31,832 nucleotides of DNA from an uncultured Clostridia bacterium. Its GTDB lineage: Bacteria; Bacillota; Clostridia; TANB77; CAG-508. The DNA is taken from positions 1 through 31,832 of the forward strand of contig CANQZP010000005.1 in assembly GCA_947628395.1 (NCBI GenBank). The letters run 5' to 3'. Each line of letters opens with the position of its first letter. Position 1 is the stretch's first letter. Shown here piece after piece: positions 15,819 to 24,285 of this stretch. The position numbers and the translations under genes were made by a program. The notes below the pieces were generated by a model, which saw only the letters and a program-made list of their open reading frames with translations, was not told the DNA's origin and did not search any database.

Positions 15819-16301
15819 ATGGCTATTAGAAATTTAAGAGAAGAAGGAGACGAAATATTAAAAAAGATATCTAGAAAAATAGATGTTATTGATGATAGGA
15901 TTAAAACTTTAGCTGAGGACATGTTTGATACAATGCACAAATATGATGGATTAGGACTAGCTGGTGTTCAAGTTGGAGTTTTGAAAAGAATTATTGTAAT
16001 TGATTTATATGATGGGGAGTCAAAATTTGCTTTAATTAATCCTGAAATTGTTTCTTTAGAAGGAAATATTGTAGAAGTTGAAGAAGGGTGTTTGAGTTAT
16101 CCTTATCAATTTGGTAAAGTTAGAAGATATGAAAAAGTAAAGGTTAAGGCTCAAGACTTAGATGGAAATAATGTTACATTGGAAGCGGAAGGATTACTTG
16201 CCCAAGCTCTTCAACATGAAATTGATCATTTAAATGGAGAGACTTTTAAGGAAAAAATAATTCCTGGAACTTTTGAGGTGATTAAACCTGAAGAACAATA
16301 G
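15819..16301 (+). CDS. def: Peptide deformylase
   Basis: It removes the N-formyl group from new polypeptides using a bound metal. The three motifs are present: motif 1 as GLGLAGVQVG (Ala-Ala is Ala-Gly here), motif 2 EGCLSYP with the metal-binding Cys, and motif 3 QHEIDHLNG with the two His ligands and the catalytic Glu. The 160-aa length is normal. It lies 25 bases after priA and directly before fmt, which adds the formyl group on initiator tRNA. Confidence 0.96.
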   Translation: MAIRNLREEGDEILKKISRKIDVIDDRIKTLAEDMFDTMHKYDGLGLAGVQVGVLKRIIVIDLYDGESKFALINPEIVSLEGNIVEVEEGCLSYPYQFGKVRRYEKVKVKAQDLDGNNVTLEAEGLLAQALQHEIDHLNGETFKEKIIPGTFEVIKPEEQ

Positions 16302-16315
16302 AAAGGGGAATGTGT

Positions 16316-17248
16316 ATGAGAATTGTTTTTATGGGAACTCCAGATTTTGCTAAAGAATCATTGGAGGCTTTGGTAAATGCTAAACATGAAATATTGGCAG
16401 TAGTTACAAATCCAGATAAACCAAAGGGTAGAGGAATGAAAATGATTTTTTCTCCGGTAAAAGAATATGCAATTTCAAAAGGGTTTGAGGTAAAACAACC
16501 GATTAAAGTAAGAAATAATACGGAATTTTTAGAAGAAATAAAAGCTTTAAACCCAGATATTATATGTGTTGTAGCTTATGGAAAAATAATACCGAAAGAA
16601 ATTTTAGATATACCAAGATATGGCTGTGTAAATGTTCATGGTTCATTACTTCCTAAGTATAGGGGTGCTGCTCCGATACAATGGGCTGTTTTAAATGGAG
16701 ATAAAAAAACTGGAATAACAACTATGTATATGGATATTGGTATGGATACTGGTGATATGATTCTAAAAGAAGAAGTAGAAATAGGAGAAAATGAAACAAC
16801 TGGAGAGCTTTGGGATAGATTATCTATTATTGGAGGAAAATTACTTGTTAAGACTTTAGAGTTAATTGAAAAAGGAGAAGCACCAAGAGAAAAACAAGAT
16901 AATAACTTTTCTTCAATGGCTCCAATGTTAAAAAAGGAGATGGGATATATAAATTGGAAAGAATATCCTGCAGAGAAAATAAAAAATTTGGTTAGAGGCT
17001 TAAATCCAATAATGGGAGCATATACATTTTTTGATAATAAAAAAGTAAAGTTTTGGAAAGTAGAAATAATAAGTAAAGATGTATCAAATGAGCCGGGAAC
17101 AGTAATAGAATCTGATGAAAAAAGTGGTTTACTTATTCAAGCGATAGATGGTGTTATATCTGTTTTAGAAATTCAAGCAGAAAACTCAAAACGTATGAAT
17201 ATTAAGGATTATTTAAGAGGAAATAAAGTAGAGAAAATTACTGGATAA
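16316..17248 (+). CDS. fmt: Methionyl-tRNA formyltransferase
   Basis: It formylates Met-tRNAi with 10-formyl-tetrahydrofolate, the product of the fhs gene further downstream. I chose ATG 16316 (310 aa) because GAAAGGGG lies eight bases upstream; ATG 16310 is too close to it. The start MRIVFMGTPDFA, the catalytic core NVHGSLLPKYRGAAPIQWA with Asn and His, and DIGMDTGDM with the catalytic Asp are intact. The C-terminal OB-like tRNA-binding part begins near residue 205. Confidence 0.96.
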   Translation: MRIVFMGTPDFAKESLEALVNAKHEILAVVTNPDKPKGRGMKMIFSPVKEYAISKGFEVKQPIKVRNNTEFLEEIKALNPDIICVVAYGKIIPKEILDIPRYGCVNVHGSLLPKYRGAAPIQWAVLNGDKKTGITTMYMDIGMDTGDMILKEEVEIGENETTGELWDRLSIIGGKLLVKTLELIEKGEAPREKQDNNFSSMAPMLKKEMGYINWKEYPAEKIKNLVRGLNPIMGAYTFFDNKKVKFWKVEIISKDVSNEPGTVIESDEKSGLLIQAIDGVISVLEIQAENSKRMNIKDYLRGNKVEKITG

Positions 17249-17276
17249 TCAATTTTGGGAAATTATTTATAAAATA

Positions 17277-17305
17277 TTGAAAAAATTAATTTTTATTGAT
17301 ATAAT
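17277..17305 (+). promoter_or_regulatory. Promoter of the asp23-amaP-nusB-xse operon
   Basis: TTGAAA and TATAAT lie 17 bases apart, 28 bases before the asp23 start, which has GGAGG. Confidence 0.7.
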
Positions 17306-17333
17306 TCTATAAAATTAATCATGGAGGATTTTT

Positions 17334-17750
17334 ATGGAAAACGAGAATAATGCGAATGAAGAAAATAAAGAGTTACAGGTTGTTGAAGAAGTAGGTTTGC
17401 AAAATAATGAAGGTATAAAAATAGCAAATGAAGTAATTGCAGTAATTGCTGGAAAAGCTGCAACAGAAGTATCTGGAGTATATAGTATGGCAGGAGGCCT
17501 TGGAATCTCAGAGGTTTTCGGAAAAAAGAATATGTCAAAAGGAATAAAAGTAGAAGCAGGTCAAAAAGAAACAAGGATAGATGTTCATATAATTGTAGAT
17601 TATGGAGTTAGAATTCCAGATATTGCATTTGAAATTCAAAACAGAGTAAAAAAAGCTGTTGAAACAATGACAGGATTAAAAGTTGTAGAAGTCAATGTAC
17701 ATGTTCAAGGTGTAAATGTTATAGAAGAAAAAACTGAGTATATTGATTAA
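17334..17750 (+). CDS. Asp23/Gls24 family envelope stress protein
   Basis: The 138-aa product has an acidic, Asn-rich N-terminal tail and a full Asp23 domain: IKIANEVIAVIAGKAATEVSGVYSM, then GIKVEAGQKETRIDVHIIVDYG, and VNVHVQGVNV at the end. Asp23 proteins sit at the inner face of the membrane, held by AmaP, and respond to cell-wall or alkaline stress. The next two genes are AmaP and a DUF2273 protein, the usual partners. Confidence 0.92.
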   Translation: MENENNANEENKELQVVEEVGLQNNEGIKIANEVIAVIAGKAATEVSGVYSMAGGLGISEVFGKKNMSKGIKVEAGQKETRIDVHIIVDYGVRIPDIAFEIQNRVKKAVETMTGLKVVEVNVHVQGVNVIEEKTEYID

Positions 17751-17764
17751 GAAAGGTATTACAA

Positions 17765-18289
17765 ATGAAAGTTTTTGATAAAATAAATTTAAAAATATTT
17801 TCAGTTATTATAATAATTATATCAGTGGTGGCTATGTTATTTTCTTTTGATATAATACAAGATTTTGATTTTTTAGATGTGCTGCAGGAAAATTTAATAT
17901 TAACTAATGTTATTTCCGTTATATTTATTTTATTAGCTATAAAAAGTTTATTTATAACTGGTAAAAAAGAAGATGTTTCAAATGGAGTTTTACTTGAAAA
18001 CTCAAATGGGAAATTATTTATTAGTAAAGAATCTATAATAGGAATGATTGAAACTGATTTAAAAAGTTATAGTGAAATATTAAGTAAAAGTGCAAAAATA
18101 GCTTTTGACGAACAAAATAATTTATTAGTTGAATTAACTTTGGCGATAAGAAAAGATACTAGCATAAAAGAACTATCTGGAAAGATTCAAAATTCTGTAA
18201 AAACTGCTGTTAAAAAATCAGCAGACTTAGATGTAAAATTCATAGATATAAAAATAAAAAATGTAGCAGAGGAAGATATAAAAAAATAA
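17765..18289 (+). CDS. amaP: Alkaline shock response membrane anchor protein AmaP
   Basis: The 174-aa product has two membrane helices (residues ~10-30 and ~45-63) joined by a short loop, then a cytoplasmic Asp23-like domain (LFISKESIIGMIETDLKSY, AVKKSADLDVKFIDIKIKNV). This is the AmaP plan, which anchors Asp23 to the membrane. It lies 14 bases after the asp23 gene. Confidence 0.88.
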   Translation: MKVFDKINLKIFSVIIIIISVVAMLFSFDIIQDFDFLDVLQENLILTNVISVIFILLAIKSLFITGKKEDVSNGVLLENSNGKLFISKESIIGMIETDLKSYSEILSKSAKIAFDEQNNLLVELTLAIRKDTSIKELSGKIQNSVKTAVKKSADLDVKFIDIKIKNVAEEDIKK

Positions 18290-18304
18290 GATAGGGGGAT
18301 TCCT

Positions 18305-18508
18305 ATGGAACCAGTATTAGAATTTATAAAAAAATATAAATATCCTTTAATAGGTGCTTTAATTGCAATATTGATATTAATAATGGATTTAGGTAATTTT
18401 TTAAAAGTCGTTGTTATAATTGCTATAGGTATTGGACTTGGATTTTATATTCAAAACAATAAAGATAGTTTAAAGGAGAAAATAAAAAAATTAATTGATA
18501 AAATGTAG
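18305..18508 (+). CDS. DUF2273 small membrane protein
   Basis: The 67-aa product has two hydrophobic helices (YPLIGALIAILILIMDL and VVVIIAIGIGLGFYI) and a lysine-rich tail. Genes of this type regularly lie beside asp23 and amaP in Firmicutes, with a probable role in the same membrane complex. The start follows AGGGGG. Confidence 0.85.
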   Translation: MEPVLEFIKKYKYPLIGALIAILILIMDLGNFLKVVVIIAIGIGLGFYIQNNKDSLKEKIKKLIDKM

Positions 18509-18528
18509 TAAAAATAAGGAGAAATATC

Positions 18529-18927
18529 ATGAACCGTTCACAGTCAAGAGATATGGCTTTCAAATTGTTATATGAAATGGAAATTCAAAGAGAAGAAGAA
18601 AATGAACAAATTGATTTATTTATTGAAAATAATGAAATAACAGATAAAAATACTATTGAATATTTAAAAGATGTTGTTTCAGGAATAGATAAGAATATAG
18701 AAGAAATAAATAAACTTATATCTGAAAATTTAAAAAAAGATTGGGAAATAGAAAGAATTTCTAAAATAAATCTTGCAATTTTAAAACTTGCAATTTATGA
18801 AATAAAATATAAGAAGCTACCTTTTAAAGTTGCTATAAATGAAGCAGTTGAGCTCGCTAAGAAATATGGAGAAGATCAAGCTCCTAACTTTATAAATGGA
18901 GTTTTAGCAAGTATTGTAAAAGAATAA
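18529..18927 (+). CDS. nusB: Transcription antitermination factor NusB
   Basis: The 132-aa all-helical product has the start RSQSRDMAFKLLYEMEIQ and the end PFKVAINEAVELAKKYGEDQAPNFINGVL diagnostic for NusB. With NusE it binds boxA RNA and supports rRNA antitermination. It lies between the DUF2273 gene and xseA, a common Clostridial order. Confidence 0.95.
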   Translation: MNRSQSRDMAFKLLYEMEIQREEENEQIDLFIENNEITDKNTIEYLKDVVSGIDKNIEEINKLISENLKKDWEIERISKINLAILKLAIYEIKYKKLPFKVAINEAVELAKKYGEDQAPNFINGVLASIVKE

Positions 18928-18939
18928 TAGGAGATATTT

Positions 18940-20127
18940 ATGAACATAAAGCCAATAACTGTATCAGAACTGAATAAATATATAAAAGATAAAGTAGCAG
19001 AAGATGAATATTTAAATTATGTATTTGTCAAAGGAGAAATTTCAAATTTTAAACATCACTATACTGGTCACATGTATTTTACTTTAAAAGATGAAAAATC
19101 CTTGATAAAATGTATAATGTTTAAATCATCTACGGCTACTTTAAATTTTGTACCTAAAGATGGAATGAAAGTAAATGTTTTAGGAACTGTTTCAGTTTTT
19201 GAAAGAGATGGTATATATCAAATATACTGTAAAGCTATGCAGGAAGACGGAATAGGAGATTTGTATAGTAAATATCAAGAGCTTAAGAAGAAGCTGGAAG
19301 AAGAAGGTTTATTTGATGAAGAACATAAGAAAAAAATACCATTTATGCCTAAAGCGATAGGTGTACTTACTTCAAAGACTGGTTCAGTAATAAGAGATAT
19401 AATAAATGTTTCAACTAGAAGAAATCCAAATGTATATTTAAGATTATATCCAGTTCCAGTTCAAGGAGAAGGTGCTGGGGAAAAAATAGCAGATGCTATA
19501 AAATTTATGAATGAAAAAAATCTAGCTGATGTAATTATTTTAGCAAGAGGTGGAGGTTCATTAGAAGATTTATGGCCATTTAATGAAGAAGTAGTTGCAA
19601 GAGCAATTTATGATTCAGATATACCTATAATTTCAGCAGTAGGGCATGAAACAGATTTTACAATTGCGGATTTTGTAGCAGATTTAAGAGCTCCTACTCC
19701 ATCAGCTGCAGCTGAGCTTGCAGTTACTGATATATATGAATTAAAAAATAAAATATTAAATTATCAAAATAGATATAGAGTAATGTTAAGAAAAAAGCTC
19801 GAGTTTATGAGACTAAGATATGAAAAATGTATGAGTTCTAAAGCTTTTAAAGAACCTATGGTACTTATAAATGATAGATATTTAAAAGTAGATGAAAAGG
19901 TTAAAAGAATTGAAGATAAGACTAAAAATAAAATTAAAGATTATAAATTAAAAGCAGTAGAATTAATGACAAAAATAGATATGCTGAGTCCACTCAAAAC
20001 TTTATCTAGGGGATACTGTATTGCAGAAAATGAAAATGGGATAATTAAGAGTAAAAAACAATTAGAAAAAGATATGATTGTGAATTTAAGTTTTGAAGAT
20101 GGAAAATCTAAAGCAAAAATATTATAA
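18940..20127 (+). CDS. xseA: Exodeoxyribonuclease VII large subunit
   Basis: The 395-aa product begins with an OB fold (ITVSELNKYIKD, VFVKGEISNFKHHYTGHMYFTLKDE). It continues into the nuclease domain (ARGGGSLEDLWPFNEE, SAVGHETDFTIADFVADLRAPTPSAAAE) and a long coiled-coil that binds the small subunit. Together with XseB it degrades single-stranded DNA from both ends. The small subunit follows after one short gene. Confidence 0.97.
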   Translation: MNIKPITVSELNKYIKDKVAEDEYLNYVFVKGEISNFKHHYTGHMYFTLKDEKSLIKCIMFKSSTATLNFVPKDGMKVNVLGTVSVFERDGIYQIYCKAMQEDGIGDLYSKYQELKKKLEEEGLFDEEHKKKIPFMPKAIGVLTSKTGSVIRDIINVSTRRNPNVYLRLYPVPVQGEGAGEKIADAIKFMNEKNLADVIILARGGGSLEDLWPFNEEVVARAIYDSDIPIISAVGHETDFTIADFVADLRAPTPSAAAELAVTDIYELKNKILNYQNRYRVMLRKKLEFMRLRYEKCMSSKAFKEPMVLINDRYLKVDEKVKRIEDKTKNKIKDYKLKAVELMTKIDMLSPLKTLSRGYCIAENENGIIKSKKQLEKDMIVNLSFEDGKSKAKIL

Positions 20128-20141
20128 AGGAATGTGATAAA

Positions 20142-20306
20142 ATGAAGAAACAAAAGATTTTAAAAATGGTACCAATACTTGTAATTTTGATGATTGTATT
20201 AACTTTTTCATTATTACTTAGTATGAAATCTAAAATAAACAAAAAGGCTGCTAATGATTTAGATGAAAAGAGAAAAACTGTTAATAATACAGCACAAACT
20301 AATTAG
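20142..20306 (+). CDS. Small membrane protein between xseA and xseB
   Basis: This 54-aa ORF starts at ATG 20142, with AAAGGAATGTG upstream. It has a basic N-terminus, one membrane helix (residues ~8-27, PILVILMIVLTFSLLL) and a polar tail. xseA and xseB are usually adjacent, so this is an extra gene in the operon. I know no family for it. Confidence 0.55.
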   Translation: MKKQKILKMVPILVILMIVLTFSLLLSMKSKINKKAANDLDEKRKTVNNTAQTN

Positions 20307-20352
20307 AAAGGTCTAAAATTTTGGCTATGCTTAAGAAAGGAATGGTTTTATT

Positions 20353-20577
20353 ATGGAAGAAAAAGGATTTGAAGAATTACTAGAAGAACTTGAGAATATA
20401 GCAACAAGTTTAGAAAAGGATGAACTTACATTAGATGAGACAATAAATAAATTTGAAGAAGGAATAAAAATTTCTAAAATATGTAATGAAAAATTAGAAA
20501 AAACAGAAAAAAAGATACATATTATTTTAGAAGAAGATGGTGATATGAAAGAAGAAGATTTTGAAGTACAAGATTAG
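20353..20577 (+). CDS. xseB: Exodeoxyribonuclease VII small subunit
   Basis: The 74-aa helical product has the signature FEELLEELENIATSLEKDELTLDETINKFEEGIK. It binds the coiled-coil of XseA in several copies. It overlaps the ribosome site of fhs (AGGAGG at the stop). Confidence 0.94.
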   Translation: MEEKGFEELLEELENIATSLEKDELTLDETINKFEEGIKISKICNEKLEKTEKKIHIILEEDGDMKEEDFEVQD

Positions 20578-20587
20578 GAGGTAAGAA

Positions 20588-22246
20588 ATGAAGGATATTG
20601 ATATAGCTAGAAAAATTACACCAATAAAGATAAATGATATAGCACAAAAATATGGAATAGAAGAAGAGTTTATAGAAAATTATGGAAAATATAAGGCTAA
20701 AGTTTCTAATAAAATATTTGATAAAATAAAAGATAAAGAAAATGGAAAATTGATTTTGGTAACTTCAATAAATCCTACTCCTTTAGGTGAAGGTAAGACT
20801 ACAGTATCAATAGGATTAGATGATGCACTAAATAAAATAGGAAAAAATTCAATTGTTGTTTTAAGAGAGCCTTCATTAGGACCTGTTTTTGGACTTAAAG
20901 GTGGAGCAACAGGTGGTGGATATGCACAAGTAGTTCCTATGGAAGATATAAATTTACATTTTACAGGAGATATTCATGCAATAACTGCAGCAAATAATTT
21001 AATTGCTTCTATGATTGATAATCATATTTTTCAAGGAAATGATTTAGGTATAGATAAAGTGATTTGGAAAAGATGTTTAGATATAAATGATAGAAATTTA
21101 AGAAAGATAGAGATAGGAAAATCGGAAGAAAAGAGGATGACTTCTAGAGAAGATGGTTTTGATATTACAGCTGCTTCTGAGATTATGGCAATCTTATGTT
21201 TAGCAAAAGATATTAATGATTTAAAAAGAAGAATTGGAAATATATTGATAGGATATGATAAGGATAAAAATCCTATTTTTGTAAAAGATATTAAAGCAGA
21301 GGGTGCTGCTACAGTGTTATTAAAAGATGCTTTAAATCCTAATTTAGTACAAACTTTAGAACATAATTTAGCTATGATTCATGGTGGACCATTTGCTAAT
21401 ATTGCTCATGGTTGTAATAGTATAATAGCAACGAAGATGGCTTTAAAGCTTTCAGATTACGTTGTAACAGAAGCTGGATTTGGAGCAGATTTAGGAGCAG
21501 AGAAATTTTTAGATATAAAGTGTAGAAAAGCAAATTTAAAACCAAATGCAGTAGTATGTGTCGCTACAATTAAAGCTTTAAAATATCATGGTGGACAAGC
21601 AATTTCAGAAATCACTAATGAAAATTTAGATGCTTTAGAAAATGGAATGAACAATTTATTAAAACATGTAGAGAACTTAAAGAAATTTGGAGTAAATGTA
21701 ATTGTTGCTATAAATAAATATATAACTGATACAGAAAAAGAAATAAAATTATTACAAGATACATTATCAAAAAAGAATATAGAAATGAGCTTAGTAGAAG
21801 CATGGGAACATGGTGGAGAAGGTGCAACTGATTTAGCTGAAAAAATAGTTAAATTATGTGATAAAGATACAGAGTTTAGATTTATTTATGATGAAAATGA
21901 AACAATAGAAAATAAAATAAAAAAGGTTGCAAAAGAAATATATGGAGCTCAAGATGTAGAGTTTTCTGATGAAGCAAAAAAAGAAATTAAAAATATAAAT
22001 AAAATAGGAAAGAGTAATTACCCAGTATGTATTGCAAAAACACAATATTCTTTTTCAGATGATCCTAAAAACTTAGAGTGCAAAGAACCATTTAAAATTA
22101 CTGTAAATGAAATAATATTAAAAAATGGTGCAGAGTTTATAGTTGCAATAACAGGAAAAATGTTTACAATGCCAGGACTTTCAAAAGTTCCAGCAGCTGA
22201 AAATATAGATATAGATGAAAATGGAAATATTGTTGGAATATTTTAA
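20588..22246 (+). CDS. fhs: Formate-tetrahydrofolate ligase
   Basis: It makes 10-formyl-tetrahydrofolate from formate, ATP and tetrahydrofolate, feeding purine synthesis, Met-tRNA formylation and the methyl branch of acetogenesis where present. The 552-aa length is normal. The nucleotide-binding loop TPLGEGKTTVSIGL (residues ~62-75), EPSLGPVFGLKGGATGGGYAQV, and the end GKMFTMPGLSKVPAAENIDID are intact. It starts 11 bases after xseB with AGGAGG. A strong terminator follows. Confidence 0.97.
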   Translation: MKDIDIARKITPIKINDIAQKYGIEEEFIENYGKYKAKVSNKIFDKIKDKENGKLILVTSINPTPLGEGKTTVSIGLDDALNKIGKNSIVVLREPSLGPVFGLKGGATGGGYAQVVPMEDINLHFTGDIHAITAANNLIASMIDNHIFQGNDLGIDKVIWKRCLDINDRNLRKIEIGKSEEKRMTSREDGFDITAASEIMAILCLAKDINDLKRRIGNILIGYDKDKNPIFVKDIKAEGAATVLLKDALNPNLVQTLEHNLAMIHGGPFANIAHGCNSIIATKMALKLSDYVVTEAGFGADLGAEKFLDIKCRKANLKPNAVVCVATIKALKYHGGQAISEITNENLDALENGMNNLLKHVENLKKFGVNVIVAINKYITDTEKEIKLLQDTLSKKNIEMSLVEAWEHGGEGATDLAEKIVKLCDKDTEFRFIYDENETIENKIKKVAKEIYGAQDVEFSDEAKKEIKNINKIGKSNYPVCIAKTQYSFSDDPKNLECKEPFKITVNEIILKNGAEFIVAITGKMFTMPGLSKVPAAENIDIDENGNIVGIF

Positions 22247-22261
22247 ATAATTATTTTGAAT

Positions 22262-22317
22262 AAAAAACCTCCATTAGGAAAAAATACTAAAAAAAGTATT
22301 TTAAATGGAGGTTTTTT
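22262..22317 (+). terminator. fhs terminator whose 3' arm holds the sleB ribosome site
   Basis: AAAAAACCTCCATT pairs with AAATGGAGGTTTTTT around a loop that holds its own small hairpin (AATACT-AGTATT). The GGAGG of the 3' arm (22307-22311) lies eight bases before the preferred TTG start of sleB, so the folded stem would hide that ribosome site. Confidence 0.8.
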
Positions 22318-22319
22318 CA

Positions 22320-23012
22320 TTGAAAAATTTAGCAAGGATAAAAAGAATATCATTAATAATATTATTTTGTATGTTAGTTGGTGTATTTACATTTATTTCA
22401 ATAAATAAATATAATGAGGTTCAAGCTTTATCAAAATATGGTTCTAGGGGAAGTGAAGTAACTAAAATTCAACAAAAGTTAAAAAGGTGGGGATATTACA
22501 CAGGTTCAGCAGATGGAATATATGGAAGTAAAACAGTGGCAGCTGTTAAAAAGTTTCAACAAAAAAATGGATTAAAAGTAGATGGAATTGCAGGAACAAA
22601 AACATTAGCTGCAATGGGGATAACGTCATCATCTGGTTCGTCTAGTGGCAATTCTGGAAATAGTAATGATGTTAATTTGCTAAGTAGAATAGTTTATGCA
22701 GAAGCTAGAGGAGAGCCATATTCAGGACAAGTGGCAGTAGCTGCAGTAGTTTTAAATAGAGTTTCAAGTTCGTTATTTCCAAATACGGTTGCTGGGGTTA
22801 TATATCAGTCTGGAGCTTTTGATGCTGTAAGTGATGGACAAATAAATATGAGTCCGGATTCTACTGCTAGAAAAGCTGCGCAAGATGCTGTAAATGGATG
22901 GGATCCTACTTATGGTTGTATTTATTATTTTAATCCTGCTACAGCAACTAGTAAGTGGATTTGGTCTAGACCTCAAGTTGTAACAATAGGTAAGCATATA
23001 TTTTGTAGATAG
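22320..23012 (+). CDS. sleB: Spore cortex-lytic enzyme SleB-type
   Basis: I chose TTG 22320 (230 aa) because GGAGG lies eight bases upstream. The in-frame ATG 22305 is inside the terminator stem with no ribosome site. The product has a signal or anchor helix (residues ~9-29), a peptidoglycan-binding domain (YGSRGSEVTKIQQKLKRWGYY to DGIAGTKTLAAMG, ~38-100), a Ser/Gly linker, and a SleB hydrolase domain (LLSRIVYAEARGEPYSGQVAV with the catalytic Glu, then YYFNPATATSKWIW). SleB is a lytic transglycosylase that breaks cortex muramic-delta-lactam glycan at germination, so the organism most likely forms spores. The usual partner YpeB is not beside it. Confidence 0.9.
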   Translation: MKNLARIKRISLIILFCMLVGVFTFISINKYNEVQALSKYGSRGSEVTKIQQKLKRWGYYTGSADGIYGSKTVAAVKKFQQKNGLKVDGIAGTKTLAAMGITSSSGSSSGNSGNSNDVNLLSRIVYAEARGEPYSGQVAVAAVVLNRVSSSLFPNTVAGVIYQSGAFDAVSDGQINMSPDSTARKAAQDAVNGWDPTYGCIYYFNPATATSKWIWSRPQVVTIGKHIFCR

Positions 23013-23112
23013 TTAAAAATATAAGAATAAGTTACAAAAATGAAATATAAAAGTAATGGAAAAAGTTTTTATATATGATATAATAAAGCAAATTAAAAAA
23101 GAGGTAAATGTA

Positions 23113-23568
23113 ATGGAAGAAGATTTAAGAAAAGCGTTAACAGAGGTTGATAAAATATTGGAGAATACTGATGAAGAATTAGTAAAAAAAATTCCTGATA
23201 ACTTCAAAAACTATATTAAAGAAAATAAGGATGAAAATTATGTATTTGAAGTAGATACAGAAAAAGGTTTATTAGAACAAGATTTATCATATAAAACAAA
23301 AGCAATTTTATCACTTATTTATAGGGATTATTTTTGCTCAAAAGAGGAAAGAGAAGAATTACTAAGGGAAGAAAGAGAAGAAAAATTAAGAGAGGAAGAA
23401 GAAAAGAGAAAAAGATATAATCCGGATGATTTGTTTAAAAAAGAAGAAAAACCAGAGCCTATTCAAAAAGAAGAGGAACAAAAAAATACTGCTTTGGTTG
23501 AATATAGTGAATTAAAATGGTATCAAAAAATATATCAGAAAATATTGAAGTTTTTTAAAATAAGATAA
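23113..23568 (+). CDS. Conserved-looking protein of unknown function, charged coiled-coil
   Basis: I chose ATG 23113 (151 aa) because AAAGAGG lies eight bases upstream; the in-frame ATG 23056 has no ribosome site. Residues ~1-75 form a helical domain (KIPDNFKNYIKEN, KTKAILSLIYRDYFC). A highly charged Glu/Arg/Lys coiled-coil follows (~78-105), then a Lys/Glu/Pro linker and a short basic end (WYQKIYQKILKFFKIR) that may touch the membrane. I do not recognise the family. Confidence 0.6.
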   Translation: MEEDLRKALTEVDKILENTDEELVKKIPDNFKNYIKENKDENYVFEVDTEKGLLEQDLSYKTKAILSLIYRDYFCSKEEREELLREEREEKLREEEEKRKRYNPDDLFKKEEKPEPIQKEEEQKNTALVEYSELKWYQKIYQKILKFFKIR

Positions 23569-23594
23569 AAAAATAGGTTTATTTATGGTAAACA

Positions 23595-23623
23595 TTGACG
23601 TACGTAAATGCGTATGCTATAAT
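23595..23623 (+). promoter_or_regulatory. Promoter and probable operator of the toxin-antitoxin operon
   Basis: TTGACG and TATAAT lie 17 bases apart. The spacer holds the inverted repeat TACG-TAAATG-CGTA, well placed for repression by the antitoxin or its complex. TATAAGGAGG follows. Confidence 0.7.
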
Positions 23624-23649
23624 ATAGTTATATAAGGAGGCGATTTAAA

Positions 23650-23898
23650 ATGACAAATACAAATATAACTAACTTTAGAAAAGATATTTATAAATTATTA
23701 GAAAATGCAATAAAATATAATGAACCTATTAATATATCAACAAAAAATGGAAATGCGGTTGTATTATCAGAAGAAGATTATAATAATTTAATGGAAACAA
23801 TTTATATATCTTCAATACCAAAATTAAAAGATGAGATTATTGAAAGAAAGAATTCTTCGGATGAAGATTTTGTAAAAGAAGATGAGGTGGATTGGTAA
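23650..23898 (+). CDS. Type II antitoxin, Phd/YefM family
   Basis: The 82-aa product has the Phd/YefM fold: ITNFRKDIYKLLENAIKYNEPINISTKNGNAVVLSEEDYNNLMETIYISS, a DNA-binding N-terminal half, then a flexible acidic C-terminus that would block the toxin. Its stop touches the start of the toxin gene. YefM-type antitoxins repress their own promoter. Confidence 0.88.
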   Translation: MTNTNITNFRKDIYKLLENAIKYNEPINISTKNGNAVVLSEEDYNNLMETIYISSIPKLKDEIIERKNSSDEDFVKEDEVDW

Positions 23899-24160
23899 TT
23901 GTATAAAATAGAATATCATAAAAAGGCATTAAAAGATATTGATAAATTAAAGCAAAATAATCTTGTAAAAAAAGCTAAGCTTTTAATTGAAGTTATAAGA
24001 AATAATCCATTTCAAAATCCACCACCTTATGAAAAATTATTGCGGTGATTTAAAAGATTTATATTCAAGAAGAATAAATATACAACATAGGATTGTTTAC
24101 GAGGTGCTAGAAAATGAGCAAACGGTTAGAATATTAAGTATGTGGTCACATTATGAATAA
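23899..24160 (+). CDS. YoeB/RelE-family toxin, +1 frameshift at CGGT
   Basis: The toxin begins at TTG 23899, directly after the antitoxin stop (TAATTG), with GATGAGGTGG upstream. Frame 0 ends at TGA 24046-24048 after 49 codons. Reading the in-frame CGGT at 24043-24046 (codon 49) as Gly gives 86 aa, the usual length, with the family stretch L-G-DLKDLYSRRINIQHRIVYEV and the end RILSMWSHYE. The RR, HR and terminal H-Y residues are those of YoeB/Txe ribosome-dependent mRNA endonucleases. Without the recoding event the toxin would lack its whole catalytic half. It has an intact antitoxin, promoter and operator, which suggests that it is functional. Confidence 0.85.
24043..24046 (+). other. Candidate quadruplet/+1 recoding site CGGT (YoeB-like toxin)
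   Basis: The frame-0 reading is TTG CGG TGA, where the next codon is a stop. The recoded reading TTG CGGT GAT gives L-G-D-L, a conserved stretch in this toxin family. The restored residue is Gly (GGT). Confidence 0.82.
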
Positions 24161-24178
24161 CTTTTCTACAAAAAAAAA

Positions 24179-24212
24179 AGACTGGAATATAGTTACATTC
24201 CAGTCTTTTTTT
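24179..24212 (+). terminator. Rho-independent terminator after the toxin gene
   Basis: AGACTGGAAT pairs perfectly with ATTCCAGTCT around an eight-base loop. It has an A-run before and a T-run after, so it could work in both directions. Confidence 0.9.
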
Positions 24213-24225
24213 CTTTAATTAACCC

Positions 24226-24254
24226 TTGATTACATAGGCTAATAATGATAAAAT
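24226..24254 (+). promoter_or_regulatory. Promoter of recG
   Basis: TTGATT and TAAAAT lie 17 bases apart, 31 bases before the start codon. Confidence 0.55.
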
Positions 24255-24285
24255 TAAATAACAATTTAAAAATTAGAGGAATTAT

